Below are positions 38,677 through 48,212 of a DNA stretch of 64,000 nucleotides, one piece after another. Source of the stretch: Spiroplasma endosymbiont of Aspidapion aeneum (lineage in GTDB: Bacteria > Bacillota_I > Bacilli_A > Mycoplasmatales > Mycoplasmataceae); NCBI RefSeq assembly GCF_964031045.1, contig NZ_OZ034994.1:1-64000 (forward strand), given 5' to 3'. Position 1 is the stretch's first letter, and each line of letters begins with the position of its first letter. The notes under the pieces are model-generated. The model was not told where the DNA came from, made no database searches, and worked only from the letters and a program-made list of their open reading frames with translations. Both the position numbers and the translations under genes were made by a program.

Positions 38677-39618
38677 ATGTCATTTGCAAATGAGGTTAAG
38701 GAAGAAATATTATCTCATGAATATACAAAAGAACAATTTATCTTATTTATGCACGGGATATATGTAAGTGGTATATCAACAACAAGCACCGAAGGAAGTT
38801 GCGCCACAATAGAGCTTAGATCATCATCTCCCCCTTTAATGAGAAAGATTATTAAGTTCTTTAAAAATGAATATAATTCTAAAACAAATTTATCAATCAG
38901 ACAAAATTTAATAAAAAAAACAAAAGTTTTTATTGTAAAGATATATAACGTTGGTAAATTTTTGCAAGATTCTATGTCCACAAATTTTGACATAGAAAAT
39001 ACTTCCGATGTGAAAAGATGATTCGAAAGAAGCGATTTAATAAGAGCATATTTTTGTGGATTGTTTTTAGGGTGTGGGAGTGTTAACTCCCCCTCTACAT
39101 CTAACTATCATTTGGAGTTAAAATATAATAAAAGGGAAATCGCGGAAAGAGATATTTTAATCATAAATACATTTGGATTTGGATTCAAAATATACTCAAG
39201 ATCAACAAATAGAATAATAATTTATATAAAAAAATCTTTATTAGTATCTGACTTCTTAAAGTTTTTGGATGTGTCTAATTCAGTATTGAGGTTTGAACAA
39301 GTAAGAATACAAAGAGATTTTAAAAACTCACAAAACAGAATTATTAATATTGAAACAAGTAACCAACTTAAAGTATTAATAACAAGCAAAAAACAAATAG
39401 ATGATATAGTTTTCCTGGTAAATAATAATCTTTTTAGTTCTCTTCCTAAAAATACTCAAATTTTATTATATGAAAGATTAAAAAATGATTCTGCAACATA
39501 TGATGAATTAAAAGAAATTCTTAATAAAAAGGGTATAAAAATATCAAAACCAACAATCGGGGTAATTTTTGGAAAAATTAAAAAAATTGTAGAACTGGAG
39601 AAAAATAATGGAATTTAA
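38677..39618 (+). CDS. whiA: WhiA, DNA-binding protein
   Basis: WhiA combines an inactive LAGLIDADG homing-endonuclease fold with a C-terminal HTH. The 313-aa protein has RAYFCGLFLGCGSVNSP and NYHLE in the middle domain and an HTH near YDELKEILNKKGIKISKP. In Gram-positives it affects division and gene expression; in mollicutes it has been linked to control of ribosomal-protein operons. One TGA (39019-39021) is Trp. It is tightly coupled to lgt2 upstream and overlaps the next gene by 11 bases. Confidence 0.93.
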
Positions 39619-39835
39619 AAGTAAACTAATAGAACTTATTGGCAAAAACATTCGTTATATTCGTGAAAATAAATTATTAACACAGACCGAATTATCTAAA
39701 AAAATAATGATTAATAAAAATTACATTTCTGATATTGAAAGAGGCCAAAGAAATGCAACTATATACACTTTGGAAAGATTAGCCAAAGGCTTAGGTGTTG
39801 AAGTCATAGACTTTTTTAACACTAAGATATCTTAA
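39608..39835 (+). CDS. Small XRE/Cro-CI type transcription regulator
   Basis: A 75-aa protein that is almost entirely one HTH_XRE domain: TQTELSKKIMINKNYISDIERGQRNATIYTLERLAKGL, with five helices. Such single-domain repressors bind palindromic operators as dimers. It starts inside whiA, so the two are translationally linked. Its 3' end overlaps by 14 bases a gene on the opposite strand. Target unknown. Confidence 0.88.
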   Translation: MEFKSKLIELIGKNIRYIRENKLLTQTELSKKIMINKNYISDIERGQRNATIYTLERLAKGLGVEVIDFFNTKIS

Positions 39836-40241
39836 TATTTGTTTGAATATAATCCCTTATAAGTGGATCACTCTCAAATTCACTGTTGTAATTGGTGTAA
39901 AGAATATAGACATTAATGCCTTTATTTTTTAGAAGCTTATAAATATTTAAATTACTTCTTATGTTACTATTGATAATAAGTATATTTTTTCTCCTATCAA
40001 TTTTTTTATAAATCGCAAACTCTGTAGAAATCGGTGGAACATTAATGCTATTGACAATGTGGGAATCATTGAATGACATTTGATTTCTTATATCTATTAG
40101 TTGTCACTTCTTTTCATACTTATCATATCTCTGAAAAATTTTAATTAAAAAAAATAAATTCTTTGTTTTATATTTTTTTTTGAAGGAATTTTTTCTTAAG
40201 TAATTATTAACAATTAGTATAATCCTTGAAACTAATTTCAT
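39822..40241 (-). CDS. Rhodanese-like domain protein lacking the catalytic cysteine
   Basis: The start codon ATG (complement of 40239-40241) is preceded by GGAAGGAG, a very good ribosome site. Reading one TGA as Trp gives 139 aa. An N-terminal basic, amphipathic or membrane-associated region is followed by a rhodanese fold: LIDIRNQMSFNDSHIVNSINVP and NILIINSNIRSN. The active-site loop has Asn where the Cys should be, and the whole protein contains no cysteine, so sulfur transfer is not possible. A binding or regulatory role is inferred. It converges with the XRE gene. Confidence 0.75.
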
Positions 40242-40300
40242 ATAAACTCCTTCCTATTTATTTAATCATTTTTTTATTAAAAATACAATTCAAAGCAGCC

Positions 40301-40336
40301 ACAATATTACTTATTTTAACAATATTACTTATTTTT
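40301..40336. repeat. Two-copy 18-bp tandem repeat
   Basis: ACAATATTACTTATTTTA is followed directly by a copy differing only in its final base (40301-40318 and 40319-40336). It lies 60 bases upstream of the rhodanese gene on its promoter side, so it could be a duplicated binding site or a simple slippage product. Confidence 0.7.
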
Positions 40337-40809
40337 GCAATGAATAAGCTTTGTAATATAAACGTATAAAATACTATATATTTTTTTGTTTATTTGAAAA
40401 TAAGATCAATTAGAATTTATAAATAAAAAATAAACAAATATACTTACACAATTTAACAAAAGCATAAAGAAAGCCAAGTGTACTGGAGGATAAAACCTGC
40501 ATTCTTTTACAAGGAGGAAAAGAATAAAAAAAGCGGTCTTAAAAAGGGAATAATATTTACACCAACAAGAAAAATATTTTTTTTCATGAAAAATATATTT
40601 ACATAATAAAATACTTTACTATGATCCTGTAACCAAATTAAAGATTATTAAAATAGATAAAAAACATAAAATAATTTCTGACAAGGCCACTAATTTCATA
40701 TTTGATTTTTTAATATAATAATATAAAAAAACAAAATTTTTTTTAATTAAAGAAGATATATATATAACATTAAAGCTAAAGAAATATTAAAGGTAAGTAA
40801 CTAAAATAA

Positions 40810-40980
40810 TGAAATATGAAAATAAAGTATTAAGGTCAGAAAATAAAAAACTTAAAATTCAAAATAATGTACTAAAAAGGTCGAGATCTCCCTGTGAAGA
40901 CCTTTGATACAAGGAGAAAATGATGACTAAGTTATATAAACACACTTGTTTTGTAAAATATGTATATAAGGGACTTTAAA
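40810..40980 (+). pseudogene. Short leucine-zipper-like coding remnant
   Basis: Under code 4, the frame from ATG 40810 to TAA 40978-40980 encodes 56 residues. The start, ENKVLRSENKKLKIQNNVLK, is a heptad-repeat helix like the C-terminal part of IS3-family OrfA transposase subunits. The rest is basic and unlike any domain I know. A ribosome site within it (AAGGAG, then ATG 40920/40923) could start a 19-aa product. I regard this as a probable fragment; the IS3 link is only a resemblance. Confidence 0.3.
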
Positions 40981-41979
40981 AAAATAAAATAGTTTAAAAA
41001 AATTAGATGCATTGAACATAAGTGATAGTAAGCACTATGCATTTAAAAATGTTTTAATTTATTTAAAATATTTAAATTCAATTATTGAAATTTTCTACCG
41101 TTAATACACAAATATATATCCAAATCCAATCTCGATGGATGGCAACAATATGATCGTTCATTTAACACTATGGAAGGGCTCTTACAATAAATAAGTTGAT
41201 TAGAAGTATTTTTAATGTTAGGTTAGCCAAAAAATTGTTTACGATTATTAATTAAAATATTTGTCAAAATTTTGAGTAGCGGTTAATTTAACTAAGAAAC
41301 TCAAACTCTCAAGCATTAAATCAAATTGTTAGAAATGATTTAATTTGAAATGATACATATATAACTTGTAATGTTAAAAGAATAAAATTGATAAAACTTG
41401 ATTTAAAGATAATTTATAAATTAAAAGCAAAATAAGTTAGCATGGAAATTTGATATGTAGAAAAGTTGCTTCATATTCAATGGAAACATCTTAGAATATA
41501 TAATTAGTTATCGAAATATTACATGACATATACAGTTGCCTCACATAAAATATTTTTTCTAAATGTATAGTTTAAATAATTACAGGTTCAAACAATCTAT
41601 TGTATAATGTTTCAAAATATGTGAATCAGCAAATCATTTTATAGTAGTAATGCTAATTCTGGCTTTAAATATAATTCATCAACTGAAGATTTAAAAGGTT
41701 GAATAAAAAAATAATTCTGCCTATATTTGGAACCATTTTAACTCACTTTTAGATTTCACTCAGCATTCGAAAAATTTATTACAAACATATATTTATAAAC
41801 AAAAAAAGAAAGTTACTTGCTAGGCTTCCTCTCATTGAGGTTGACTATGATGTTAATTATCAGTTATTTAAAAAGAAATTTTTTTTTATTTTGAAAATGA
41901 ATTTACTTATCTATACTATATTTTTTTAAATTATTAACAAATAATTTAACATTATGTACAATTTATGTTATTTTGTGTG

Positions 41980-41985
41980 TATAAT
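41980..41985 (+). promoter_or_regulatory. -10 element for secG
   Basis: TATAAT 28 bases upstream of the secG start, at the end of the gene-poor region. It likely starts the secG-rnr-smpB transcript. Confidence 0.5.
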
Positions 41986-42013
41986 ATTATTATTGAACTA
42001 TAGGGAGATAGCT

Positions 42014-42295
42014 ATGAATATGATATTATTAACAAGCACTTCAACAAATTATATGGTTTTAGTTTTTGAAATTATGACATTTATTGCTGCAATAATAATG
42101 ATTATAATTGGTTTGCTACAAAATAAATCAACACAAACTGGGCTTAGTGCACTTAATGGTGGGAATGATGATTTATTTCAAAATTCTAAAGAAAGAGGAT
42201 TTGATAAAACCTTATCAAACTGAATGTTTATATTCGGAATAATCTTGTTTGTTTTAGCGGTTATTTGTTCTGTTCTTAATAATGCCTTGGGATAG
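42014..42295 (+). CDS. secG: Preprotein translocase subunit SecG
   Basis: SecG is a small helper of the SecYE channel. The 93-aa protein has two hydrophobic segments (about residues 12-33 and 69-88) joined by the conserved QTGLSALNGGNDD-type loop. GGGAGA at 42003-42008 indicates ATG 42014; an in-frame ATG at 41954 lies upstream of the promoter and is not used. A TGA near 42221 is Trp. secG before rnr and smpB is a conserved Firmicutes order. Confidence 0.9.
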
Positions 42296-42299
42296 AATT

Positions 42300-44393
42300 A
42301 TGCAGCATAAATTATTTAATTATATTAAAATGAATAAATCAATTAAATATGAAACACTTGAGGAAGTATTTAAAAATGATAAAAATTTTAATGATGAGTT
42401 AGAATTTTTAATTAATAACAATAAAATACATCAAAAAAAAGACGGAAGCTTTTATATTTTAGGAGAAAATGAAAAAATAGGCGTTATTAAAATTCATGAA
42501 AAGGGGTTTGGCTTTATACACCCAATAACTGATGAAAAAACAGATGATGATTTTTATGTATCAAAAATTGATCTTGCTAATTCTATATCGGCAGATGTTG
42601 TTAGTTTTGATATTTTATCAACAGGTGATCGAAGTTCTGCAAAAGTTCTTAAGATTATCGATAGACCAAAAAAATACTTAGTTGGATATATTGAACTTAA
42701 TAACAATTTTTTAGATTTTGTTCCCAACGACCCCTTATATAAAAATTATTATACCAAAATAGACCACAAGAATAGTGTTAGTGTTAAGAAGGATGATATT
42801 GTCAAGGTAAATATTGTTAATGTAGAAAACAATAGGTTAATAGTAATTGTAACAGATGTTATAGGAAATAATAATAGAGCTATAGATAAAATAATTGCAA
42901 TTGCATATGAACACGATATTGGCGTTGGATTTTCACAAGAAGCAATTGCAAACACTACTGAGGTTGTTAATAAATATAACAAGGATATATTGGAAAGAGA
43001 ATCTAGAAAAAAAGAAAGCCTTTCTCATTTAGATTTTGTTACGATTGATGGCAGCGATTCTAAGGACTTGGATGATGCAATCTATGTTGAAAGAACTGAA
43101 AATGGTTATAAATTGATAGTTGCGATTGCAGATGTAAGTTATTTTGTAAGTGAAAATTCACACTTGGATAAAGAAGCGTTAAAAAAAGGAAATTCTACAT
43201 ATTTGGCCAATAAAGTTTTACCGATGTTACCAGAAATATTATCAAATGATTTATGCTCGTTAAATCCTAATACCGAAAAATTTAGCCTGGCATGTGTTAT
43301 TAATTTCGACACTAACGGAAATGTCATAGCAAAAAAGGTTCTAAAGACAATTATTATTTCAAAAGCAAGATTGACATATAGTGAAGTGAATAATTTTTTT
43401 GAGTCTGGAAAATTTAAACACCCTTCTAATATAGCGGAAATGATTCTTTTATCACGGGAATTGCATCAGAAAATTGATAAACTCAAGTTTAACAAAGGAA
43501 CTATTGAGTTTAATATTCCTGAGCTAAAGGTGATTTTAAATAATGATGGTAACGTAATTGATATTATTGCAAAAGAAAGTGGAGAAGCCGAAAAATTAAT
43601 CGAAAATTTTATGGTTTCTGCTAATGAAGCTGTAGCAACACTTGTTTATGAAAAAAAATATCCTTTTATTTATAGAAATCATGATGTGCCAGATGAAATA
43701 AGCCTCTTAGAATGGTATAGTACGCTTACATTGCTGGGTGTAAATCCTAAAGTTGATAATCAAAATAAAGGGAATCCAAAATATATTGTTCAAGCATTAC
43801 GGTCAATAGATAAAGATATTGTTGATAAAAAAGAAAAAGCGGTAATAAATATCTCATTATTAAAATATATGGGAAAAGCATTTTATGGGCCAAATAATAT
43901 AGGTCATTTTGGGCTTGCAAGCAGTTGCTACACACATTTTACATCTCCGATAAGAAGATACTCTGATTTAATTGTCCATAGGTTACTTAAAAAGTATTTT
44001 ATTGAAAAAAATAATGAGAAATATAGTGATATTTCTGTTGAAAATATTATAAAAAAACAATCAAATATAATAAATATTGCTGAAAGAAATTCTATTGACG
44101 CAGAAAGAGATGTTAATAAGGTCTGTGCAATAGAATATTTAGATAAGCATATTGGAGAAGAGTTTGATTCAATCATTTCATATGTTGCAAAATTCGGAGT
44201 TTTTGTTCAACTTGAAAATTTAATTGAAGGAATGATACACATAAGTAACCTTCAAGGGTACACATATGATGACACTACAAAATCATTTAATTGTCCTAAC
44301 GCAAGGCAATTAAAAATTGGACAGAGAATAAAGGTAAAATTAATAAGTACTAATGTATTAAAAAAAATAATAGATTTTCAATTAGTTAAGTAG
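42300..44393 (+). CDS. rnr: Ribonuclease R
   Basis: RNase R is a 3'-to-5' exoribonuclease that degrades structured RNA and works with tmRNA. The 697-aa product has cold-shock domains, the RNB catalytic motif DGSDSKDLDDAIYVE, and a C-terminal S1 domain (FGVFVQLENLIEGMIHISNL). I choose ATG 42300; ATG 42282 in the same frame overlaps the end of secG. No in-frame TGA. smpB follows after 8 bases. Confidence 0.95.
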   Translation: MQHKLFNYIKMNKSIKYETLEEVFKNDKNFNDELEFLINNNKIHQKKDGSFYILGENEKIGVIKIHEKGFGFIHPITDEKTDDDFYVSKIDLANSISADVVSFDILSTGDRSSAKVLKIIDRPKKYLVGYIELNNNFLDFVPNDPLYKNYYTKIDHKNSVSVKKDDIVKVNIVNVENNRLIVIVTDVIGNNNRAIDKIIAIAYEHDIGVGFSQEAIANTTEVVNKYNKDILERESRKKESLSHLDFVTIDGSDSKDLDDAIYVERTENGYKLIVAIADVSYFVSENSHLDKEALKKGNSTYLANKVLPMLPEILSNDLCSLNPNTEKFSLACVINFDTNGNVIAKKVLKTIIISKARLTYSEVNNFFESGKFKHPSNIAEMILLSRELHQKIDKLKFNKGTIEFNIPELKVILNNDGNVIDIIAKESGEAEKLIENFMVSANEAVATLVYEKKYPFIYRNHDVPDEISLLEWYSTLTLLGVNPKVDNQNKGNPKYIVQALRSIDKDIVDKKEKAVINISLLKYMGKAFYGPNNIGHFGLASSCYTHFTSPIRRYSDLIVHRLLKKYFIEKNNEKYSDISVENIIKKQSNIINIAERNSIDAERDVNKVCAIEYLDKHIGEEFDSIISYVAKFGVFVQLENLIEGMIHISNLQGYTYDDTTKSFNCPNARQLKIGQRIKVKLISTNVLKKIIDFQLVK

Positions 44394-44401
44394 GTGGAAT
44401 T

Positions 44402-44848
44402 ATGGGTAAATTAATCATAGCCCACAGAAAAAGAGCTAGTTTTGATTATGAAATTTTTGATAAATATGAAGCCGGTATAGTTTTATACGGTTCGGAAGTT
44501 AAATCAATTAGGTCTAATTCGGCATCTATAAACGAAGCTTTTGTAATTGTGAAAAATTTAGAATTATTTATTTTAAATATGAATATTGCAACATATAAAT
44601 TTGCAACAAATAAATACTCCGAATTAGATCCAACTAGAACAAGAAAACTTCTACTTCACAAGAATGAAATAAAAAAAATATTTAAGAAAATTAAATTGGA
44701 AAAATTAACACTAATTCCTACGTCCATATATTTTGTTAATGGAAGAGTTAAAATGGAAATAGCACTTGGAAAAGGTAAGAAAAACTATGATAAGCGTGAA
44801 ACAATTAAGAAAAGAGACGTTGAAAGAAGATTACAGAAAATTAAATAA
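44402..44848 (+). CDS. smpB: SsrA-binding protein SmpB
   Basis: SmpB binds tmRNA and brings it to stalled ribosomes. The 148-aa protein has AGIVLYGSEVKSIR, the conserved KLLLHKNEI and a C-terminal GKKNYDKRETIKKRD tail that mimics the anticodon arm. Its tmRNA partner is 2.9 kb downstream at 47780, separated by a P-type ATPase gene. Confidence 0.96.
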   Translation: MGKLIIAHRKRASFDYEIFDKYEAGIVLYGSEVKSIRSNSASINEAFVIVKNLELFILNMNIATYKFATNKYSELDPTRTRKLLLHKNEIKKIFKKIKLEKLTLIPTSIYFVNGRVKMEIALGKGKKNYDKRETIKKRDVERRLQKIK

Positions 44849-44888
44849 TATTTTTGTCACAAAATAACAAATTAAATAATATTATTGA

Positions 44889-44894
44889 TATAAT
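44889..44894 (+). promoter_or_regulatory. -10 element upstream of leader peptide and P-type ATPase
   Basis: TATAAT followed 29 bases later by the leader ORF start, in the gap after smpB. No good -35 is seen. A second TATAAT at 45003-45008 lies after the leader and could give a leaderless transcript. Confidence 0.45.
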
Positions 44895-44922
44895 ATTAGT
44901 ATAGAGAATTGAGGCGATATTT

Positions 44923-44958
44923 ATGATAGAACTCCCCGAATCGAAAGGCATTAAATAA
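44923..44958 (+). CDS. Putative 11-aa leader peptide upstream of Mg2+ P-type ATPase
   Basis: ATG 44923 has an excellent ribosome site (GAGG at 44911-44914, spacing 8) and encodes MIELPESKGIK before TAA. Two bases after the stop codon begins a 9-bp stem, ATTTTTTGA / TCAAAAAAT (44960-44982), then a short T run. A short ORF with an acidic and proline-containing start, followed by a hairpin, before an MgtA-type ATPase recalls the mgtL arrangement of enterics. No homologue is known to me; the role is inferred. Confidence 0.5.
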   Translation: MIELPESKGIK

Positions 44959-44959
44959 T

Positions 44960-44985
44960 ATTTTTTGATTACTTCAAAAAATTTT
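44960..44985 (+). promoter_or_regulatory. Attenuator-like hairpin after the leader ORF
   Basis: Perfect 9-bp stem with loop TTACT (44969-44973), followed by TTTG. It is A+U only, so weak as a terminator, but its position directly at the leader stop codon would let a ribosome on the leader affect its folding. Confidence 0.4.
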
Positions 44986-45154
44986 GTAAATATAAATAAT
45001 AATATAATAAGTATATAGTAAGGAAGAGTGAAATCGATGAAATATAAAAGTTGTAAATTCTGAGAATAATATTTGAAAAAAAGCTAGTAGTCAAACTATT
45101 GAGGAATTTAAATCAGAAAATAATATAAGGTATGTTGGCCTTAATGAAGTACAA

Positions 45155-47683
45155 GTGGAAAAAAATAGGGAGGAATTTGGAGATAATAAACAAACAAAAA
45201 TAAAATTTAACTTTTTTGTAAGTATAATAAAAAATTATTTATCAATATTTAATATTATTTTATTAGTAATATATGCATTTAATGTATACCAATATTTTCA
45301 AAGTCCTGATATTATCGATCTTATTTCAATAATAATAATTTTTACTATGATTATTTTAAGTGGGTCAATAGGTTTTTTTCATGAGTATAATAATTATGTC
45401 ATTACAAAAAGTATATTTGCAAAAAATAAAAGATTTGTTAAAGTAATTCGTAACACAGATATAGATTTTTATGATATATCTGAAGAAAATATAAATCAAA
45501 TATCAAAGCAAACAGAAATAATCGATGCAGATGAATTAGTCATAGGTGATTTCGTTTACATAACAACCGGCGATGTTATCGAAGGGGATTTAAAAATTAT
45601 TTTTGAAAACAATTTTTCCGTAATCCAGCCTTCATTATCAGGGGAGGTTTTTCCAGTAGACAAATCTATTTATAATAATAATGAAAATATGATCGATTAT
45701 GAAAATATATGTTATGCCGGCACAACTGCTGCAACCGGATATGCAATAGCTGTTGTTATAGGGACTGGAAAAAGCACATATCAACTAAAAATAACAAATA
45801 GAATTAAAGATAAGCCTAAGAAGAGGTTATTTGATAAATACCTATTTAAGATAAGTTGTTTTATTGTGTCTTTTATAGCACTGATAACCCCTATTGTTTT
45901 TGGTATTACTAAAATTGAAGGAAACACGTGGGACTATTCTCTATTATATGCTGTATCGCTCGCTGTTGGTCTAACACCTGAAATGCTTCCAATTATTGTT
46001 GCCTTAAATCTTAAAAATGGCTTTAAAATATTAACAAAAAAATATAATTTTAATATTAAAACAATTAGTTCAATTCAAGCGCTAGGAGCAATTGATGTAT
46101 TATGTATGGATAAAACAGGAACAATAACCGAAGGAGAAATTAGCCTTTGAAAATCATGTGATTACTACGGAAATAGAAATGACAATTTAAATGTTTATTC
46201 ATTTATTAATTCTAATTACCAATCCGGATTTAAAAATCATATTGATAACGCCATTATTAAAAAATTAGATATCTATGAACCTAAAGTCAATGAAGTGAAA
46301 ATCATAAAGGAAAAACCTTTTGATTTTAATAGAAAATTACTATCCTTGCTTGTTGAGTATAAGGATAAAAAAATCCAAATTACTAAAGGTGCTTCGGATG
46401 AGATTCTTGGTATAGTTGATAAAATTGAACTTAATGGATCTGTTGAGAAAATTCAAGATAAGCATATCAAAAAAATTGAGGAGGACATAATTAATTTTAA
46501 TAGAAGTGGTTATCGAATTGTATGTGTTGCCACAAAGAGTGATAATAATAATATTGAAGAATCTAATTTAACATTCTTAGGATTTTTAATTTTTTTTGAC
46601 AAACCAAAAAAAGAAACAAAAAAATTTATTCAACAGTTGGGTCAAAGACAAATAGATTATAAAATACTCACTGGAGATAGTGAGGTTATAACTAAGGAAA
46701 TAGCTAAAATGTCAGATATAAAAATTAGGGGTTCAATATCTGGGGTAACTTTGGATAAAATGACAGATGAACAATTTAAGAATGCAGTAATCAATAATAA
46801 TATTTTTTATAAACTAAACCCTCTCCTTAAATCAAAAATACTAACAACACTACAAGAATGTGGGAAAGTTGTCGGATTTATAGGTGATGGAATAAATGAT
46901 GTCGCAGTTTTAAGGTCTTCTGATGTAGGAATATCCTTTAGAGATGCATCTGGCCCAGCACAAAACGCTGCTGATATTGTTATTGGAGGTAATGAGCTTG
47001 TAGATATTGATGAGAGTGTGATTAGAGGTAGGGAGGCATTATGTAATATTGTTAAATATATTAACATTACTATAGCATCAAATTTTGGTAACACAATAAG
47101 TATATTAATAGCAATTTTATGATTAAAGTTTACACCAATGCAACCTATACAAATATTAACACAGAATCTCCTATATGACCTAACACAATTTGCTCTTATA
47201 TATGATAGAGTAGATAGTTCATTCACTAAGGTACCTAGGTCTATAGATCTAAAGCACATTATTAGATTTTCCTTAATAAGTGGCCCCGTTAGTTCTATAT
47301 TTGATATTATTTGTTTTCTTATATTAACATATGTTTATAAATACACATTAAATACACCTAATCAAGACCAAAATATAGTTTTATTTAATTCATCTTGATT
47401 TATTGTTGGATTGTTAACACAAGCTGGTGTTGTGTTTATATTTAGAACAGAGTATAATAATTTATTTAAAACAAAACCTTGCTCCGCTCTCGTTATATCT
47501 AATATTTTTGTATTTGCCTTGGGTTTTATCATACCTTTCACCCCTGGAGTATCAGGATTATTTAGTATGGCACCGCCGTCTTACACATTTATATTTTTTG
47601 CATTAGGAATTATAATTTTTTATATATTATTATCCATGCTGGTAAAGTATATTTATATTAAGGTATTCGGTAGTGTGTGATAA
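45155..47683 (+). CDS. Magnesium-importing-type P-type ATPase (MgtA/MgtB-like), apparent frameshift at 5' end
   Basis: A P-type ATPase with phosphorylation motif CMDKTGTIT (Asp at about residue 319), TGDS, GDGINDVAVLR, and the MgtA-like VGLTPEMLP in helix M4; about ten membrane segments. GTG 45155 is the first usual start codon in the open frame, giving 842 aa, but has no ribosome site. The same frame is open upstream to about 45013. ATG 45037, with GGAAGAG before it, is one base out of frame; dropping one A from AAAA at 45046-45049 would join them and give MKYKVVNSENNIWKK. Four TGA codons, including the last before TAA 47681, are Trp. Confidence 0.88.
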
Positions 47684-47693
47684 TATTTTCAAA

Positions 47694-47718
47694 AAAAATA
47701 TCTTTTAGATATTTTTTT
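47694..47718 (+). terminator. Intrinsic terminator after the P-type ATPase
   Basis: Perfect 10-bp stem AAAAATATCT / AGATATTTTT with a TTT loop and a continuing T run, 10 bases after the stop codon and upstream of the ssrA promoter. Confidence 0.85.
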
Positions 47719-47744
47719 TATATTAAAAGAGTATAATAAATATG

Positions 47745-47773
47745 TTAGCATTTCTTCGTTAGTTTAATATAAT
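47745..47773 (+). promoter_or_regulatory. ssrA promoter
   Basis: TTAGCA (47745-47750) and TATAAT (47768-47773) are separated by 17 bases; the mature 5' end of tmRNA at 47780 lies six bases after the -10. Spacing and position are ideal. Confidence 0.75.
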
Positions 47774-47779
47774 AAAAAT

Positions 47780-48182
47780 GGGGATGTCTTGGATTCGACA
47801 GAATATTGTCTGGGCATATACTGCAGTGGTTTGGTAGACCTTAATACTTCTAGGTTTGAATTAAACGCAAACGAAGAAAATGAAAAATTTGAAATGCCAG
47901 CATTTATGATCAATAACGCATCAGCTGGGGCAGCAATGCTTGCTTAATATCCTTTAGGATATTACACTCAAACTTAATCAAATGAGTCCCTTACTCGTTT
48001 GGTTCCGTAAAGCCTTAAGGGGTGGTTCTGTTATGGTAATTCGCAGTTCCGAGATTTATTACCAAAATTAATGATTTTTTTTCGTTCTCTTTAAAATTCA
48101 TTAATTATCAAAAGAGAAATAAACTGTAGACGTTATGGTTGGAGTATTTTGGACGCGGGTTCGATTCCCGCCATCTCCACCA
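47780..48182 (+). ncRNA. ssrA: Transfer-messenger RNA
   Basis: tmRNA rescues stalled ribosomes and tags the product for proteolysis. The 5' end GGGGATG pairs with CATCTCC before a genomically encoded ACCA at 48179-48182, forming the acceptor stem. A T arm with GGTTCGATTCC is present. The tag frame runs from GCA 47867 to TAA 47945-47947: 26 residues that begin ANEENEKF, contain EMPAF and end AAMLA. Four T-rich bases and a T run follow. The tag's end differs from the LAA of most bacteria and resembles Spiroplasma. Confidence 0.97.
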
Positions 48183-48212
48183 TTTTTTTTATTTTTATAG
48201 TATAATTATATT

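Larger units (their letters stand above)
40242..42013. other. 1.77-kb gene-poor region with decayed remnants and hairpins
   Basis: No convincing intact gene lies here on either strand. It is A+T-rich and full of stops in all frames. I see: an 18-bp tandem repeat at 40301-40336; a short coding remnant at 40554-40716 (DPVTKLKIIKIDKKHK); a leucine-zipper-like 56-aa frame at 40810-40980; strong AAGGAG ribosome-site-like strings at 40511 and 40911; stem-loops at 40876-40905, 41005-41044 and 41316-41343; and a short frame around 41815 (LARLPLIEVDYDVNY). The most economical reading is a degraded mobile element or lost genes between the XRE regulator and secG. Confidence 0.6.

Noticed and set aside
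44849-45036. M-box Mg2+ riboswitch before the P-type ATPase
   Set aside because: The region is only about 190 bases, mostly A/T, and the conserved M-box sequence blocks are not present. The leader ORF and hairpin are a better account.
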